Below are positions 35,313-46,799 of a stretch of 64,000 nt of DNA, one piece after another. This DNA is from Paramisgurnus dabryanus (taxonomy: Eukaryota > Chordata > Actinopteri > Cypriniformes > Cobitidae), in the NCBI RefSeq assembly GCF_030506205.2, contig NC_133340.1:23465293-23529292 (forward strand). Direction: 5' to 3'. Numbering within the stretch: the first letter of the stretch is position 1; each line of letters starts with the position of its first letter. The notes below the pieces were generated by a model that did not search any database, was not told the origin of the DNA, and was given only the letters and a program-made list of their open reading frames with translations. The position numbers and the translations under genes are program-made.

Positions 35313-37690
35313 ATGAGATGTTATGTTCATTGTCGAAGACTCAGAAATAGTGGTAGCTTTGTTAATTTGTAAATTTATGTTTGTAACTTATGTTTGTTCA
35401 TTGCTAAAAGTTTACATAAACCTACATACCAGCTAAATAGGAGAGGAAGGTATGAGCTTGAAAGTAACAGCAACAATTCTTTGTAGTGTGCCTTTAAATT
35501 GTACTTATTCGTTGGCCTACGAACAAGGAGGACAACATTTCTGATGAAAGGAAACACAGGAAAAAACTGTCACTGTTATAGCTTATAATGATCATCTCTC
35601 TTCCAAGAAGCTCAGCTGAGCAGATTAAAAAAACACACAGACCTCACAACAGAGCATGCACACACGCACACAAATAATTATTACAAATATCCTACTCCCT
35701 GAGGACAAGCTCTAACCAACCGCACATTGCCGGTGATGAAGTTCTCATTATGTTTGCATCTCAATTGAGCGACCTCAGTTGGTCCTGCTTGATTAACAAG
35801 TACCGATGAGAGGCCAAGGAGCACCGGCGGTGTATTTATAACCCACATTTATAAGCGCAAACAAACACACTGAACTAATCTAGCCGGATTCAGTGCTAGA
35901 TGCTAGACTTCCCTATTTATCAGGTAAGCACGAGAGATAATCCATGCAGATGTTAGAAAGATGTCAGTGATGAATGCACCACCGTGACCTCATTCCGCAC
36001 GAATCTGGACTTTTTTTATATAAAGCTTCAGGATGGAGATGCCAGCTGTAATGTGAGAATAGAAATGTAAAACACCTTCCTATTTCTAAAACCCTGAACC
36101 AAAACGAAAAGGCTGAGATTGCATCGAATTGCATGCGCTTGTGGAAAAGTCACGGCTCCGGTGATTCCTCTCGATTGCCCCTATCAAATGCTTATCCCGT
36201 TTCATGAATAGATATTACATTACTTCACTGAGATCCAGAGGGAATCCTTTTCATATTCACTTTCTTCTACATGGCCCATTTACTTATAAATGACTGTGAA
36301 AAGAGGATCATAGGAAATTTTAGGTCTCATTCAGTGCATTTGCATTTCTTAAAACGCTTTGTAGCTAGACTCATGCGCCATTACTTCAACAATCTGTAGG
36401 GTGTAGTGAGGACAAAGTTTGTGGGAACGTAAAGGTAAACTTACAAAGTTGTGTTATCAAATAACAATACAGAAAGCAGATACAGTAGCTTGGAGGGGAG
36501 GTAAAGCTATTTAATGCATTTTGACACGGTTTAAGAGTTGGATTCCTCATGCAAAAAATTGTCAAAAACAGTTAGACATATGATGGAAGAATCAAGTTTC
36601 TTTTTTTCGAACATGAAAGATTCAAATGTAACAATCTTGCTTTGTTTCTTTTATGGGCAATTCCCATGCAGGAAGTACAGTGGAAGTCCTTATATGGGCA
36701 CTTTAACCGGAATAGCGCACACACACACAAACCAAGAGCTGACACACAAAATCAACGTCACCAAAGTTGTGTGGTGTGTTTGTTTACCACTGGATTTCTT
36801 AAAATTGGGTGGTCCCAAATGGGTCACGAGTCACAGGCGGTAAGTAAAACTGGATTGAATGTCTGTGTTTTGTTGGCAATCGTTGCGTAAGTGCATACAA
36901 TGTTAACGACATGAACATGTAGTGAATGATAAGTTATCCAGAGATATGTAGCCTACTCCAGATTAACATGATATAAGCAGAATCCGCATGCAGCTTTAAC
37001 CATTGAGAATAGGTTGGGAATGGTGCCGCAAGGCTTGTAGTGAAACACGAAAGCCATGGTATACTGAAATCCTAGGTTTTGGGATGAAAGCAGCTCTTAA
37101 AGTCATATTCAGTTGATTTGTAAGTAAAGGCTCTGCTCATTTGAACGGTTTCTTTAACTATTATCGCCTCTGGCATCATTAGAGAGTTTTCTAGGTCACC
37201 AACCACGACGTGCTTACGCATGCACTAAAAATCTCTCCTCGGAAATACAAACAAATCAGTGGGTGAAAATGTGTGGCTGTCAACTCGTCGTCTCTGTTTG
37301 CTTTTGTAATTACCTCTTCGAAATGCTGCATTTGCAGAAAGCCCGCCAGTGCAATGGGCATGAATGTGGTTATTGTTACTTATCTTAAAGAACTGTCTAA
37401 TGGTATCACTGCTCAGCAGCTTTCGGCTAAACTACAAAATGCTGAGGGTCTCGTTCCTGGGCAATGATCATATCTTAACATTGGTTCTTTGTCTGCTTTA
37501 TTACATTGCTTTATTTTTTTTAATACACAGTATATAATCATCAGTTGCAGTGACCAAATTAAAGACTCCATCTCCAAACCTTGGTGTGCTCTCTTGCTTT
37601 CTACTGCCTACATAGCTACCTTCTAAACAAGCTTATATGTGATTGATTTTGAACTCTCTACATATACATGCACTGGCAGAGGAAATGGTC
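35313..37690. other. Non-coding, mostly repeat-free sequence
   Basis: Includes a stretch near 35700-35900 (cattatgtttgcatctcaat, gcttgattaac) that could be regulatory. No exon with convincing splice sites found. Confidence 0.4.
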
Positions 37691-37699
37691 AATATTTGA

Positions 37700-37835
37700 T
37701 ACCCATATCACCTTTGAGGTATTAATACGTACCTACTAATGTGCACTCTTTGATACAAATATGTACTTTTGAAGTACTAATATGAACTTTTAGGTGCAAA
37801 GGTGTACTTTTTGAAAGGGTGACAGCCATGGGACC
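37700..37835. mobile_element. GTACCTTT-type MITE fragment
   Basis: Reverse-strand gctgtcaccctttcaaaaag, tacacctttgcacctaaaag and tattaatacctcaaaggt match 51506-51692. Confidence 0.6.
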
Positions 37836-38446
37836 ATTTCGTCGGACAGTGTAGGCAGCGATTCTGTTTGAAATGACTCAACAAAGTTAAAGGCTCAATG
37901 CTCTAATAAACATAACTTGGGAAAATACGGCACGTATATTTCGCAAAGCATTTTTTTGACTATTTGTAAAAAGTGGCTGAATGAGGCATTTTAAAAGCCT
38001 TTTGAAACCAAGGTGTGCGACTATGACTGTAAAATCCTGCCTATGTAAGCTGTTCACTAGGTTTTGGGACGGAGTCGATATGAGAAACAAAGAATGTGCA
38101 GTGGGAAGACAAACAACATTTCAAAAGCCCTTTGTAGTGAAGAAGGAAAAGATGAAAGAGACATCCTGGTGGATTTACTGCACTTACGGACATCAAGACA
38201 TTCTTAAATTACTTAAGCACTCGTTTTCAATAATGTCTGGGTGACGCGCCGATTAAAGTGCAGTATGTGTCCTATGACAATACAAGAAAGCACAGAGCCA
38301 AAACATTATCAATGAACGGCCCAGGTAAAAACTCACTTTTTCCATTTTCTCAAGAAGGTAAAACAAGAGTTTTATGAAACGTCTATTGAAACACAAAGCC
38401 AAGCCAGAATTATTAAAGAGCTTGCCCTATTTTTATTAATAGCCAA

Positions 38447-40202
38447 TGTAACAGAGGCCAGCTAGTCAGTGAGAGCTGTTCAATAAATTAAACCTCACTC
38501 CCCGACCTCAAGTAGTGCTCTAGCGACAGATGCTAGAGGTCATGGCCTTAAGCCTTCTTGTTAGACCGCCTGACTCCCATGCCGGATTGGTTCAAGTCCG
38601 GCTCAAAGCGAGTGTGTGTAAGATCGGTTTCATTGGTGCCAAGACCCTGATATAGTAGTGCGGTTTAGGGGGGTGAGTGTAACGGAGGCCAGCTAGTCAG
38701 TGAGAGCTGTGAAGTAAAGTAAACCTTAATACCCGACCTTAAGAAGTGGTCTAGCAACAGACACTACAGGTCATGGCCTTAAGCCACCTTGTTAGACCGC
38801 CTACTCCCATACCAGTTCGAGTCCTGCTCAGGGCGAGTGTATGTAGGGCTGGTTACATTGGTGCTATGACCTGGATATGGGAGTGCGGTTTAGGGGAGTG
38901 ACTGTAACGGAGGCCAGCTAATCAGTGAGAGCTGTTCAGTAAAGTAAATCTCACTCCCCGACCTCAAGAAATGCCCTACCAACAGATGCTAGAGGTCATG
39001 ACCTTCAGCATCCTCCTTGTTAGACCCCCAGACTCCCATGCCTGACCAGTTCGAGTCCCGCTCAGGGCGAGTCCAAGTAGGACTGGTTAAACTGGTGCCG
39101 TGACCTGCATAAGAGAGTGAGGTTTAGGGGGAAGAGTTTAACGGAGGCCAGCTAGTCAGTAAGAGCTGTGTAGTAAAGTAAACCTCACTCCCCAACCTCA
39201 AGAGGTGCTCTAGCAACAGATGCTAGAGGTCATGGCCTTAAGCCTTCTTGTTAGACCGCCTGACTCCCATGCCGGATTGGTTCAAGTCCGGCTCAAAGCG
39301 AGTGTGTGTAGGATCGGTTTCATTGGTGCCATGACCCTGATATAGTAGTGCGGTTTAGGGGGGTGAGTGTAACGGAGGCCAGCTAGTCAGTGAGAGCTGT
39401 GAAGTAAAGTAAACCTCAATACCCGACCTTAAGAAGTGGTCTAGCAACAGACACTACAGGTCATGGCCTTAAGCCACCTTGTTAGACCGCCTACTCCCAT
39501 ACCAGACCAGTTCGAGTCCTGCTCAGGGCGAGTGTATGTAGGACTGGTTACATTGGTGCTATGACCTGGATATGGGAGTGCGGATTAGGGGAGTGACTGT
39601 AACGGAGGCCAGCTAATCAGTGAGAGCTGTTCAGTAAAGTAAATCTCACTCCCCGACCTCAAGAAATGCTCTACCAACATATGCTAGAGGTCATGACCGT
39701 CAGCCTCCTCCTTGTTAGACCCCCCGACTCCCATGCCTGACCAGTTCAAGTCCTGTTCAGGGCGAGTGCAAGTTGGAGAAGTTATATTGGTGCCGTGACC
39801 CGCATAAGAGAGTGAGGTTTAGGGGGAAGAGTTTAACGGAGGCCAGCTAGACAGTAAGAGCTGTGTAGTAAAGTAAACCTCACTCCCTGACCTCAAGAAG
39901 TGCCCCAGCGACAGACTTTAGGGGTCATTACCTTTAGTCTCCTTGTTAGACCGCCAGACTCCCATGTTGGATTGGTTCGAATCCCGCTCAGATCGCGAGT
40001 GGCAAGTAGGACTGGTTACTTTGGTGCCATGATGTGGGAGTGAGGTTTAGGGCGATTAGTGTTAGGAAGGCCCGCTAGTCAGTGAGAGCTGTGCAGTAAA
40101 GAGTAGAGGTCATGACCTTTAGCCTCCTTGTTACACCACTCGACTCCCATGTCGGAATGGTTAGAGTCCCTCTCTGAGCAGGTGCGAGTTTGACCGGTCA
40201 CA
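38447..40202 (+). mobile_element. Tandem array of miniature LTR-retrotransposon (TRIM-like) units
   Basis: About 7.5 copies of a 225-235 bp unit. Each unit has an LTR-like part of 180-189 bp that opens TGTAAC (TTTAAC in two copies, TGTTAG in the last) and usually closes GTTACA. A short spacer, 45 bp in six of seven cases, separates it from the next. LTR-like parts: 38447-38632, 38678-38857, 38903-39091, 39137-39322, 39368-39552, 39598-39786, 39832-40020, and a deleted 40060-40202. Each spacer starts one base after the LTR end with TGGTGCC(G/A)TGAC, which fits a primer binding site for tRNA-His (expected TGGTGCCGTGACTCGGAT; the spacer at 39787 has TGGTGCCGTGACCCGCAT). Each ends with a purine-rich run such as TTTAGGGGGAAGAG just before the next LTR, placed like a polypurine tract. 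The first LTR carries AATAAA at 38482; the others have AGTAAA. The array is bounded by CCAA on both sides. No gag or pol coding exists. LTR units 1-3 and 4-6 are most alike at a spacing of 690-695 bp. Each unit also has a GGTTCGAGTCC-like B box, so a tRNA-like satellite is the alternative reading. Confidence 0.7.
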
Positions 40203-40537
40203 CCAAATAGACCTAAGATACCTTACAGCCTTAAACATGTTTACTGGCTATGAAAGTGAGTGGTATTAGAGGGAGGGGCATTCTATTGGAGAAAGTACTT
40301 TTTTTATTAACAAATACACAAATAATGGAACTTTGTACATTTGGGCATTTTGATTCCTTATGCAATTCTATGAGAGTTTGTTCTGCACCTCTAACTGGCA
40401 TTGCGCCCATGTGAGGGATGCTGTGAGACTTAAATTCCTGTGCCAAGGCTTTGTGTGGCCAACAGACAAACCTAACAGAGATTAAGACAGGAACACAAAT
40501 GGAAAACAAACATACAAAGGAAAACTGTGAGTCTCAC

Positions 40538-40584
40538 CTGCTCCTGGTGGGCTGAGTGTCAATCTGTTATCTGCCATCAGTATC
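40538..40584 (-). other. Candidate small 5' exon with start codon
   Basis: The minus strand shows gaatgtacag, then 47 bp, then GGAGCAG followed by the donor gtgagact. The 47 bp contain ATGG in a fair context, giving MADNRLTLSPPGA before leaving in phase 1. Its strand agrees with the C2 exon, but it cannot join that exon directly in frame, so another exon would be needed between. The acceptor pyrimidine tract is poor. It could equally be a chance donor in intron sequence. Confidence 0.18.
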
Positions 40585-40917
40585 CTGTACATTCAGCCAA
40601 ACTCAGTGGAAATGTTTATCCTTAAAAATGTTGACATGCCAAGGACTTAATAACCTTGCCAATGAATTTATAACTCAATAGAGCTTAATTCAATGGGAAT
40701 TATGTGATATATGTATCAGTAGGCCTACATTAACAAGCTGATGTCAGTATACTAGATTGTGTAAAGCTTTTTGGAAAGTATTTTATTATAAACAATCACA
40801 CTAAAATTATGACTTGAATTAAGGTCAGTTTCTGACATAAAGCCATAATGTGCACTTTAAATAGCACAAGTCATTTGGACTTCATTTATATTTTACGTGA
40901 TTTGCAAAAGAATAAAA

Positions 40918-41361
40918 TGTGACCCTGTCTGTGAAATCCAAGTCTCATCATCTAAACGCAAGATTAGGAGCATCAAAATTTGATTTTACTCATTGATCCT
41001 CAGTCAATATTATATATATCAAAGTTATTTTTTTACAGAATGTTCTTTACATTATGTCAGATGATTTTACAAAAAAAAAGTCAGATGATTTTATGTAGAA
41101 AACAGTCAATCCAATGCTATCTCATGGCAATTCGTACGTATTTTACGAGGTCGCTAATTTGTATTAATTTGTATTATTCGTTGGGGTTAGGGGTGGGGTT
41201 TCGTAATTGTTTTTTATAACAATCGTACGTTTTTGCACAATTTACTTCATATAAAATCATACGAATTAGCCAACTGGTAAAATATTAACAAATTCTCGTG
41301 AGATCAAGTTGGTAAATCACAAAAAAATGATTTTAGCTGGGTTTTCACAGGCAGGGTCACA
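40918..41361. mobile_element. TGTGACCCTG-ended MITE with a nested repeat
   Basis: Left TGTGACCCTGTCTGTGAAA, reversed right TGTGACCCTGCCTGTGAAAA. The middle (about 41115-41320) carries aattcgtacgtattttacga and aaaatcatacgaattagcc, a second inverted-repeat element. Confidence 0.75.
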
Positions 41362-41765
41362 AATGTCAATTCAGGCCTAAATATGATACATTATATTTAT
41401 AGACACTATTAATCCCCTGTGAAATGTAGAACAGCCATCAACTGATGGCTGAAAGAAAATCTCAATTCCGAACTCAAAGAATTCCTTGAAAAGGAATTTT
41501 CAGGAATAATCGATGTAGGCAGGCGAGATGAAGAAAAAGTGGCAAGGTAGGAGAAAATTGATGTTCCGTACACTGCACGACTCCAAACATCAATCTGTGC
41601 TGGAAAAGAGGACGTCTGAATGGAGGTGCCAGGACCAGTATTCAAATGTGCAGAGCTTCCACAAATTCAGATGCTGGAAGAAGAAAAGCAATCAGTCAAA
41701 GCCCGAGAACAATCTCACACTCATCAGGTGTGTGCAACAGGGCTGAGAAAGGACAATATCTGGAC

Positions 41766-41810
<45 letters not shown>

Positions 41811-41820
41811 CAGAGAGAGA
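41766..41820. repeat. (GA)n microsatellite, interrupted
   Basis: GA units with aaag and gcg interruptions. Confidence 0.93.
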
Positions 41821-42739
41821 CCATATGAGCATCTAAGCTATGCTAAAATAATAAAATGATGCATCAATGCGCCAGAACAAATATCTATATATGCCGTATT
41901 GTGCAAATTTTTAAGGAACATTATTCACCAAAAATATTGTTTTTATAAAAATATGTATGTTTTATTAAATGTGACAGGTGGAAATTTCCATGTATAGCAT
42001 CTAGTTATCTACACTGTACCCTAAAAAATGGTACCCTAAAGCCCTATTTGGACAGAAATTGTTTCTTGTGGGGACGTAAGGTATTTTCATAATTTACAGG
42101 TTGTAGTTAGTGGTTTTATTGCCATCTGAATCCACAATGACTTTGTTTGTCTCCGGCTACCTGCGTAAAATCCCCGGCTGACTTACTTTTTTTGAAGAAC
42201 ACCAAGGTCGTGTGGTAATTTAATTGGAGTCCGAATCCAGATCTCAGAGTTTATAAAAGGGATCAATGCTAAAGTCATTCTGCACTTCTTTTAAGACCAC
42301 TGAAAGGCACAGTTTGGTTACGCGCTTCACGTTTATTATGCATCAGTGAAGAGGCTTTCTTTGCGTGCATTTTAAACACCTTCATAACTGAAATGATGAG
42401 AAGTATGGGCACAAAGTTTCATCATCGCTGCACTACAGTGAGTGGGGGCTGATATAAAGAGAAAAAAAATAACCAAAACATTTACAATACAATTTTAAAA
42501 TGTATTCAATTACACAACAGTATTCCATACAATCAAGTATCCGGGTCATGTGAATGATCATGTAATTAACCACATATGCAGCACATTTCCAGGTGTTTCG
42601 AATTGTAAACTCACACATCCACCGCAAATTTATCTTCATCTGAATGCATGAGTTTTATTGCGGAGTACGCATGCAAATACATTTTTTACAGTTTTATCCT
42701 CATGAGAAACAATTACCGTCTGAATATGGCTTGAGGTTA

Positions 42740-42996
42740 CATTTTGGACCTTTTCAGGGATACGAAACATAATACAAATGTTGTACCTTTTTGGGTACAT
42801 TACTGTACCTATTGTGTACCTTACCTTTAAAGGATAAACGTTTTGCCCTAACATTTAACTGGTAAAAAATTGGACCTTCAAAAGGTACACAATATGTCTT
42901 TAGGGTATAAAGGTACAACATTTTCAATGTGTTGTATACCTATAAAAGTACAAAAATGAACCTTTGAGGGAACCACCCCAGTGACAGAAAAGGTAC
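42740..42996. mobile_element. GTACCTTT-type MITE, diverged copy
   Basis: Many inverted ggtacaa/ttgtacc strings and a right edge gaaccaccccagtgacag that mirrors the left end of 51506-51692. Confidence 0.55.
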
Positions 42997-43108
42997 AGTT
43001 TTAAACCATTTTTAAAGTGTAAAGAAAGATGTACCAGGATAAAAGCTGTTTTAAAAGCAATGCTACTAACAGTTACCACACCACTGACCATTTTTTCTAC
43101 TATGGATT

Positions 43109-43936
43109 TTAAAGAGCACCTATGGTACAATTTATGATTTTACATTTCCTTTGGTGTGTAGGTGTGTATTAGTACATGTTAACGATATGCAAAAGCTACA
43201 AACCCCAAAGTCTCCAGCGTAAATCTCTTTTCTTGTACTACAACAAACACACGGATTGTTGGCAACAGTTCCTGTGATTGTGACATAGTAAAGACTGACA
43301 TCATAATCATAATTCGTCCCGCTTCGGACATCGGATAGCATGTAAGTTAACTCCTGTTAGCATTGCATTGTCAGCGAATCTTTCAAACATGGTAAGGAGT
43401 GTCACATTTCCTGCTGGCGTCAGAGGTATTCAGACCAATCACAACGTACAGATTTTCTGGCCAATCAGGGACACAGAGCTTTTCAAATCAGTGCGTTTAA
43501 GGAAAAAAGTGAAATCTGAAGCTACAAAAATATTTTGGTATAGACCGTTTCAGCGGTAACAACATAAACAAGCCGCTGGCGCGGTCCGCACGTAACTTCC
43601 GGTAAACTCTGCTAATAATAAATAACAACAAATTCTTTAAACATAGTTTATTTATATAACAAGCAAACAAAACAACACATAGATTACCTAGGAAACCAAA
43701 ACATTTGTTATTTTCGACGAGACATTTGTTCAAGAGATCAGTTTAGCAACCAGTCAGACCATTAAAAAAACGAAACCGGAAGTAAGGTTCGGATCCAGAC
43801 GTGTATCACGTGCGTCCGATGAAACCATCTATATGAAAATATTTTTTTTTAACCCTAAACCATGTGAACACATTGTAAGATACCAAATACACAAAATAAC
43901 GTTGTTTTTAGCAATTTGGAAATAGGTGCTCTTTAA
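43109..43936. mobile_element. TTAA-flanked element with AGAGCACCTAT ends
   Basis: Left TTAAAGAGCACCTATGG, reversed right TTAAAGAGCACCTATTT. It contains a nested MITE at 43541-43831. Confidence 0.8.
43541..43831. mobile_element. TAGACAGTTTCA-ended MITE, copy B (nested)
   Basis: Opposite orientation to 6674-6913. Shared strings include acgtaacttccggtaaactc, aacaagcaaa, acacatagattac, cagaccattaa and cgtccgatgaaac. Confidence 0.7.
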
Positions 43937-45431
43937 AGGGTACCGTTAACTGTGTGGTTAGCATCACTAATCAAAATATCGTCTTTTGTGTTTAACAGAA
44001 TAATAAAAACTCATAGATTAAGAACAAACTGGAGGTGAGTAAATGATGACGTCATTTTTATTTTTGGGTGAATTATTGGTTTAAGTGCCTAAAACATTAA
44101 TAGTACTGGAGTACCCAGGTACAGTTTGTTTCAAGTATCATTCACCAACATAATCTCCAAACTTTCTTTCACGTGTGAAATGTTCCTATCAAAAGTCGCA
44201 CTGGAAAATTCAGTGGAGAGAGAAAATAGAAATTAGGACTAAAATCAAAGCACAATGTAAAAGAGAGAAGGGGACGATTTGAGAGAAACGTCATCTGAGA
44301 AACAGATGAATCATGGAACAAGTACAGCACGAATCATCCTTTAAAAGCAGACAGATTTCATATTTCCCTTCGCCACACAAGCCTCATTATGGCGTTAAAT
44401 CTTGTCAGCCATAGTAAAAAGACCCAGCTCGTCAAAAATGGTTTAATCTGTCAAACTCAAGACGGTTCGAATCGGAAAACAAAAGGAGATAACAAATGTT
44501 ATCCATGGGAGCACATAGAGCGACGAGAGATAAAGTGATGTTTACTACTAATAATTAAATATTGATTAACAAACCAATTCATTATTACATTTTTAACTAT
44601 TCATAATTCTGCCGAAAGCAGCAGTGGTAATATGAATGTTTTTACATATTATACTTTTTTCTGTTATTTATCTTGTAGGTGTTTAATATCTCTTGAAATC
44701 TTTACAAAGGAAATGAATATAAGAAATACTTCGGAAACCAAGCTAAAGAAAGTTTTAGGAAAGAAAAACATGTTGAGGAATCCAGAGTGGTCCATTAAGT
44801 TAACCAAAGACACCTTTCATTTTTTAAGTTTAGCAGATCTAGTTTGGAGAAATAAATGCGTGACGGAAAGGATGGTAGAAAAATTCCTGCAAAGGCTGTC
44901 GTACACTAAAAGATAATCTGGTCGAATTTGGATCTTCGTACCTTCCTTGCAACAATCCTAGGTAGTCACGATTGTCGAAAAATCAATGAGATTTTTCTGT
45001 GATGATTGAATCAGCACGAAAACACATCGGGCCGCTCCGATAACAACTTTTAAATATTCAAAATGGTGAATATTTACGATCAGAAATCTTAATGTGAGGG
45101 GAACCCTGCGCATACACATAGACTATCACATGGCACGAAATGTTACCCAATCAGAAAGTGAGCTGATGAAAGATGAAAGCATACACAGGTCACATTTGAC
45201 CGCAAGAAACTTTTTTTTACCGATTTCTCGATAGAGACTCGGGTTGGTATTGAAGGGAATCTGTTAATGTGTGGTGTGTTGATGTCAAACTGCATAGTAA
45301 AAGGAACAAAACTGTTAAATCCTAGATTTTTTTATTATCATGATCTTATAAATTTAAAAAATGTCTTACTGTGGCCCAGCCTTGAGCCTCTCTGTCCATA
45401 GCATTGACCCACCCATAAAGTGGAGGTAACT

Positions 45432-45541
45432 CTCTAAAAAATGCTGGGTTATGTTCAATCCAGCGTTGGGGTCAAAAATAGACGAACCCAGCCCATTGGG
45501 CTGTAATGTACTGTAAGCTATGCTGGGTTGTTTTTTTAGAG
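45432..45541. mobile_element. CTCTAAAAAA-ended MITE
   Basis: Left CTCTAAAAAATGCTGGGTT, right ...gctgggttgtttttttagag. The terminal CTCTAAAAAA is inverted; the ctgggtt motif is direct. Confidence 0.6.
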
Positions 45542-45923
45542 TAAAAGCAAAAACCGAAAGAGAAAATGATTTGGGGAAAAAAGTGGACAAAGGATCGTCG
45601 AACATGCACAGAGTTGCTTCTGTATTTGTGCATTGGGTACTCACTCATTATGTGTCATTTGAGTTTATTGACCCAGTGTAGGGCTCAATCTGATGGGGAA
45701 AAGGTGTGAGGCAGAGAAGGGCGTACAGGTCAAGATCGGTCCAACAAAATCAGGATTTATCTCACTCCATCACGTACAGTCACAGCAGGTCATGACAGAC
45801 TCTGCCAATAGGGCAAAAAGTGAAAAAGAAGAAAACTATGATCAATAATGCGAATAAAGTAACAAATGGTCTACCTATATAGAAATACAGACAAGGCAAC
45901 TTGATAACTAAGACAAGCATTTC

Positions 45924-46250
45924 TTTAAAGGCCCCATATTATGCAAAATTGTTGTGTTTGGACGTAAATATGTATTGGCAGTCTGTGAACACAACCACCC
46001 TACAATGAAAAAAATCCACCCCCCTTTGTCTTTTTTTTAATCCCCATTAAACCAAAGCAGTCGCATAAGACCTGCTGGTTTGATTCTCTTGTTAATGTGA
46101 TGTCACACTGACAAACCCCCGCCCACAGCCACAGACTGACTGTTTAATTTTTGTCAAAAGCTTTTCTAAATGTGTTTATTAGCACATTGTTTCACTAATA
46201 CGCGAAAATATACTTTTATCCCAGACTGTATACACAGGAATCTGATCTAT
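45924..46250. mobile_element. Partial TTAAAGG-type repeat (CCCCATATTATGC)
   Basis: Starts TTAAAGGCCCCATATTATGC, a common cyprinid repeat terminus. The matching right end is not found, so it is truncated or diverged. Confidence 0.45.
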
Positions 46251-46257
46251 TTTTAAC

Positions 46258-46700
46258 TGAAACCATGGATGTTAAGAATTAATCGATCTTCGATTAATTG
46301 TCGAAAAGAATTTAATCTATAAAACTTAACGATTGTCGAATAAGCAAGATCATGCATGTGTGCGCGTGGCACCTGCACAAAACACATACAGCCGGAGAAA
46401 AAAATTTGAAGTGAGCGCGCAGAAGTTAAACTACCCTTGATCACAACGATGCTCGATGCCAAACACACACCTGGGCTTTTTAATGTCATGCGAGACGAGG
46501 CTGGCTGCCAACGCAACGAAATGACATCCGCAGTGGATCTGAAAGCGTTCGATACAGAAAATGCAAATACGGTTAGGATACTGAAAGCAAAGACCCTCTT
46601 CAGGGAAGCCTACAAGATTAGCTTAGCAACGCTGCTATACACAGGTAAGGAGATTAGATGCCGATTTTAATAAACAGATTGAAATGTAATCTTAAATTCT
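46258..46700. mobile_element. Probable hAT remnant
   Basis: Begins ggatgttaagaattaatcga and is dense in attaatcgat motifs for about 80 bp, like subterminal regions of fish hAT elements. An open frame of 77 codons at 46437-46670 on the plus strand has no motif I recognise. Right end not found. Confidence 0.3.
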
Positions 46701-46799
46701 GGTAGGAAACTAAAATGTGAACTGTAAATCACACTGAACGCTAGCAAAGTTGACTGTTGCGGGTTTTCTAATGGAAGGTTTCAAAATGGCCCTTTAAGT

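Noticed and set aside
38589..40170. Functional tRNA genes in the tandem array (B-box-like ggttcgagtcc in most units)
   Set aside because: No matching A box at the proper distance and no foldable cloverleaf that I could draw; the LTR/primer-site reading explains more of the unit.
38447..40202. CRISPR array
   Set aside because: The units are 230 bp and nearly continuous repeats in a vertebrate genome; the spacers are conserved, not unique.
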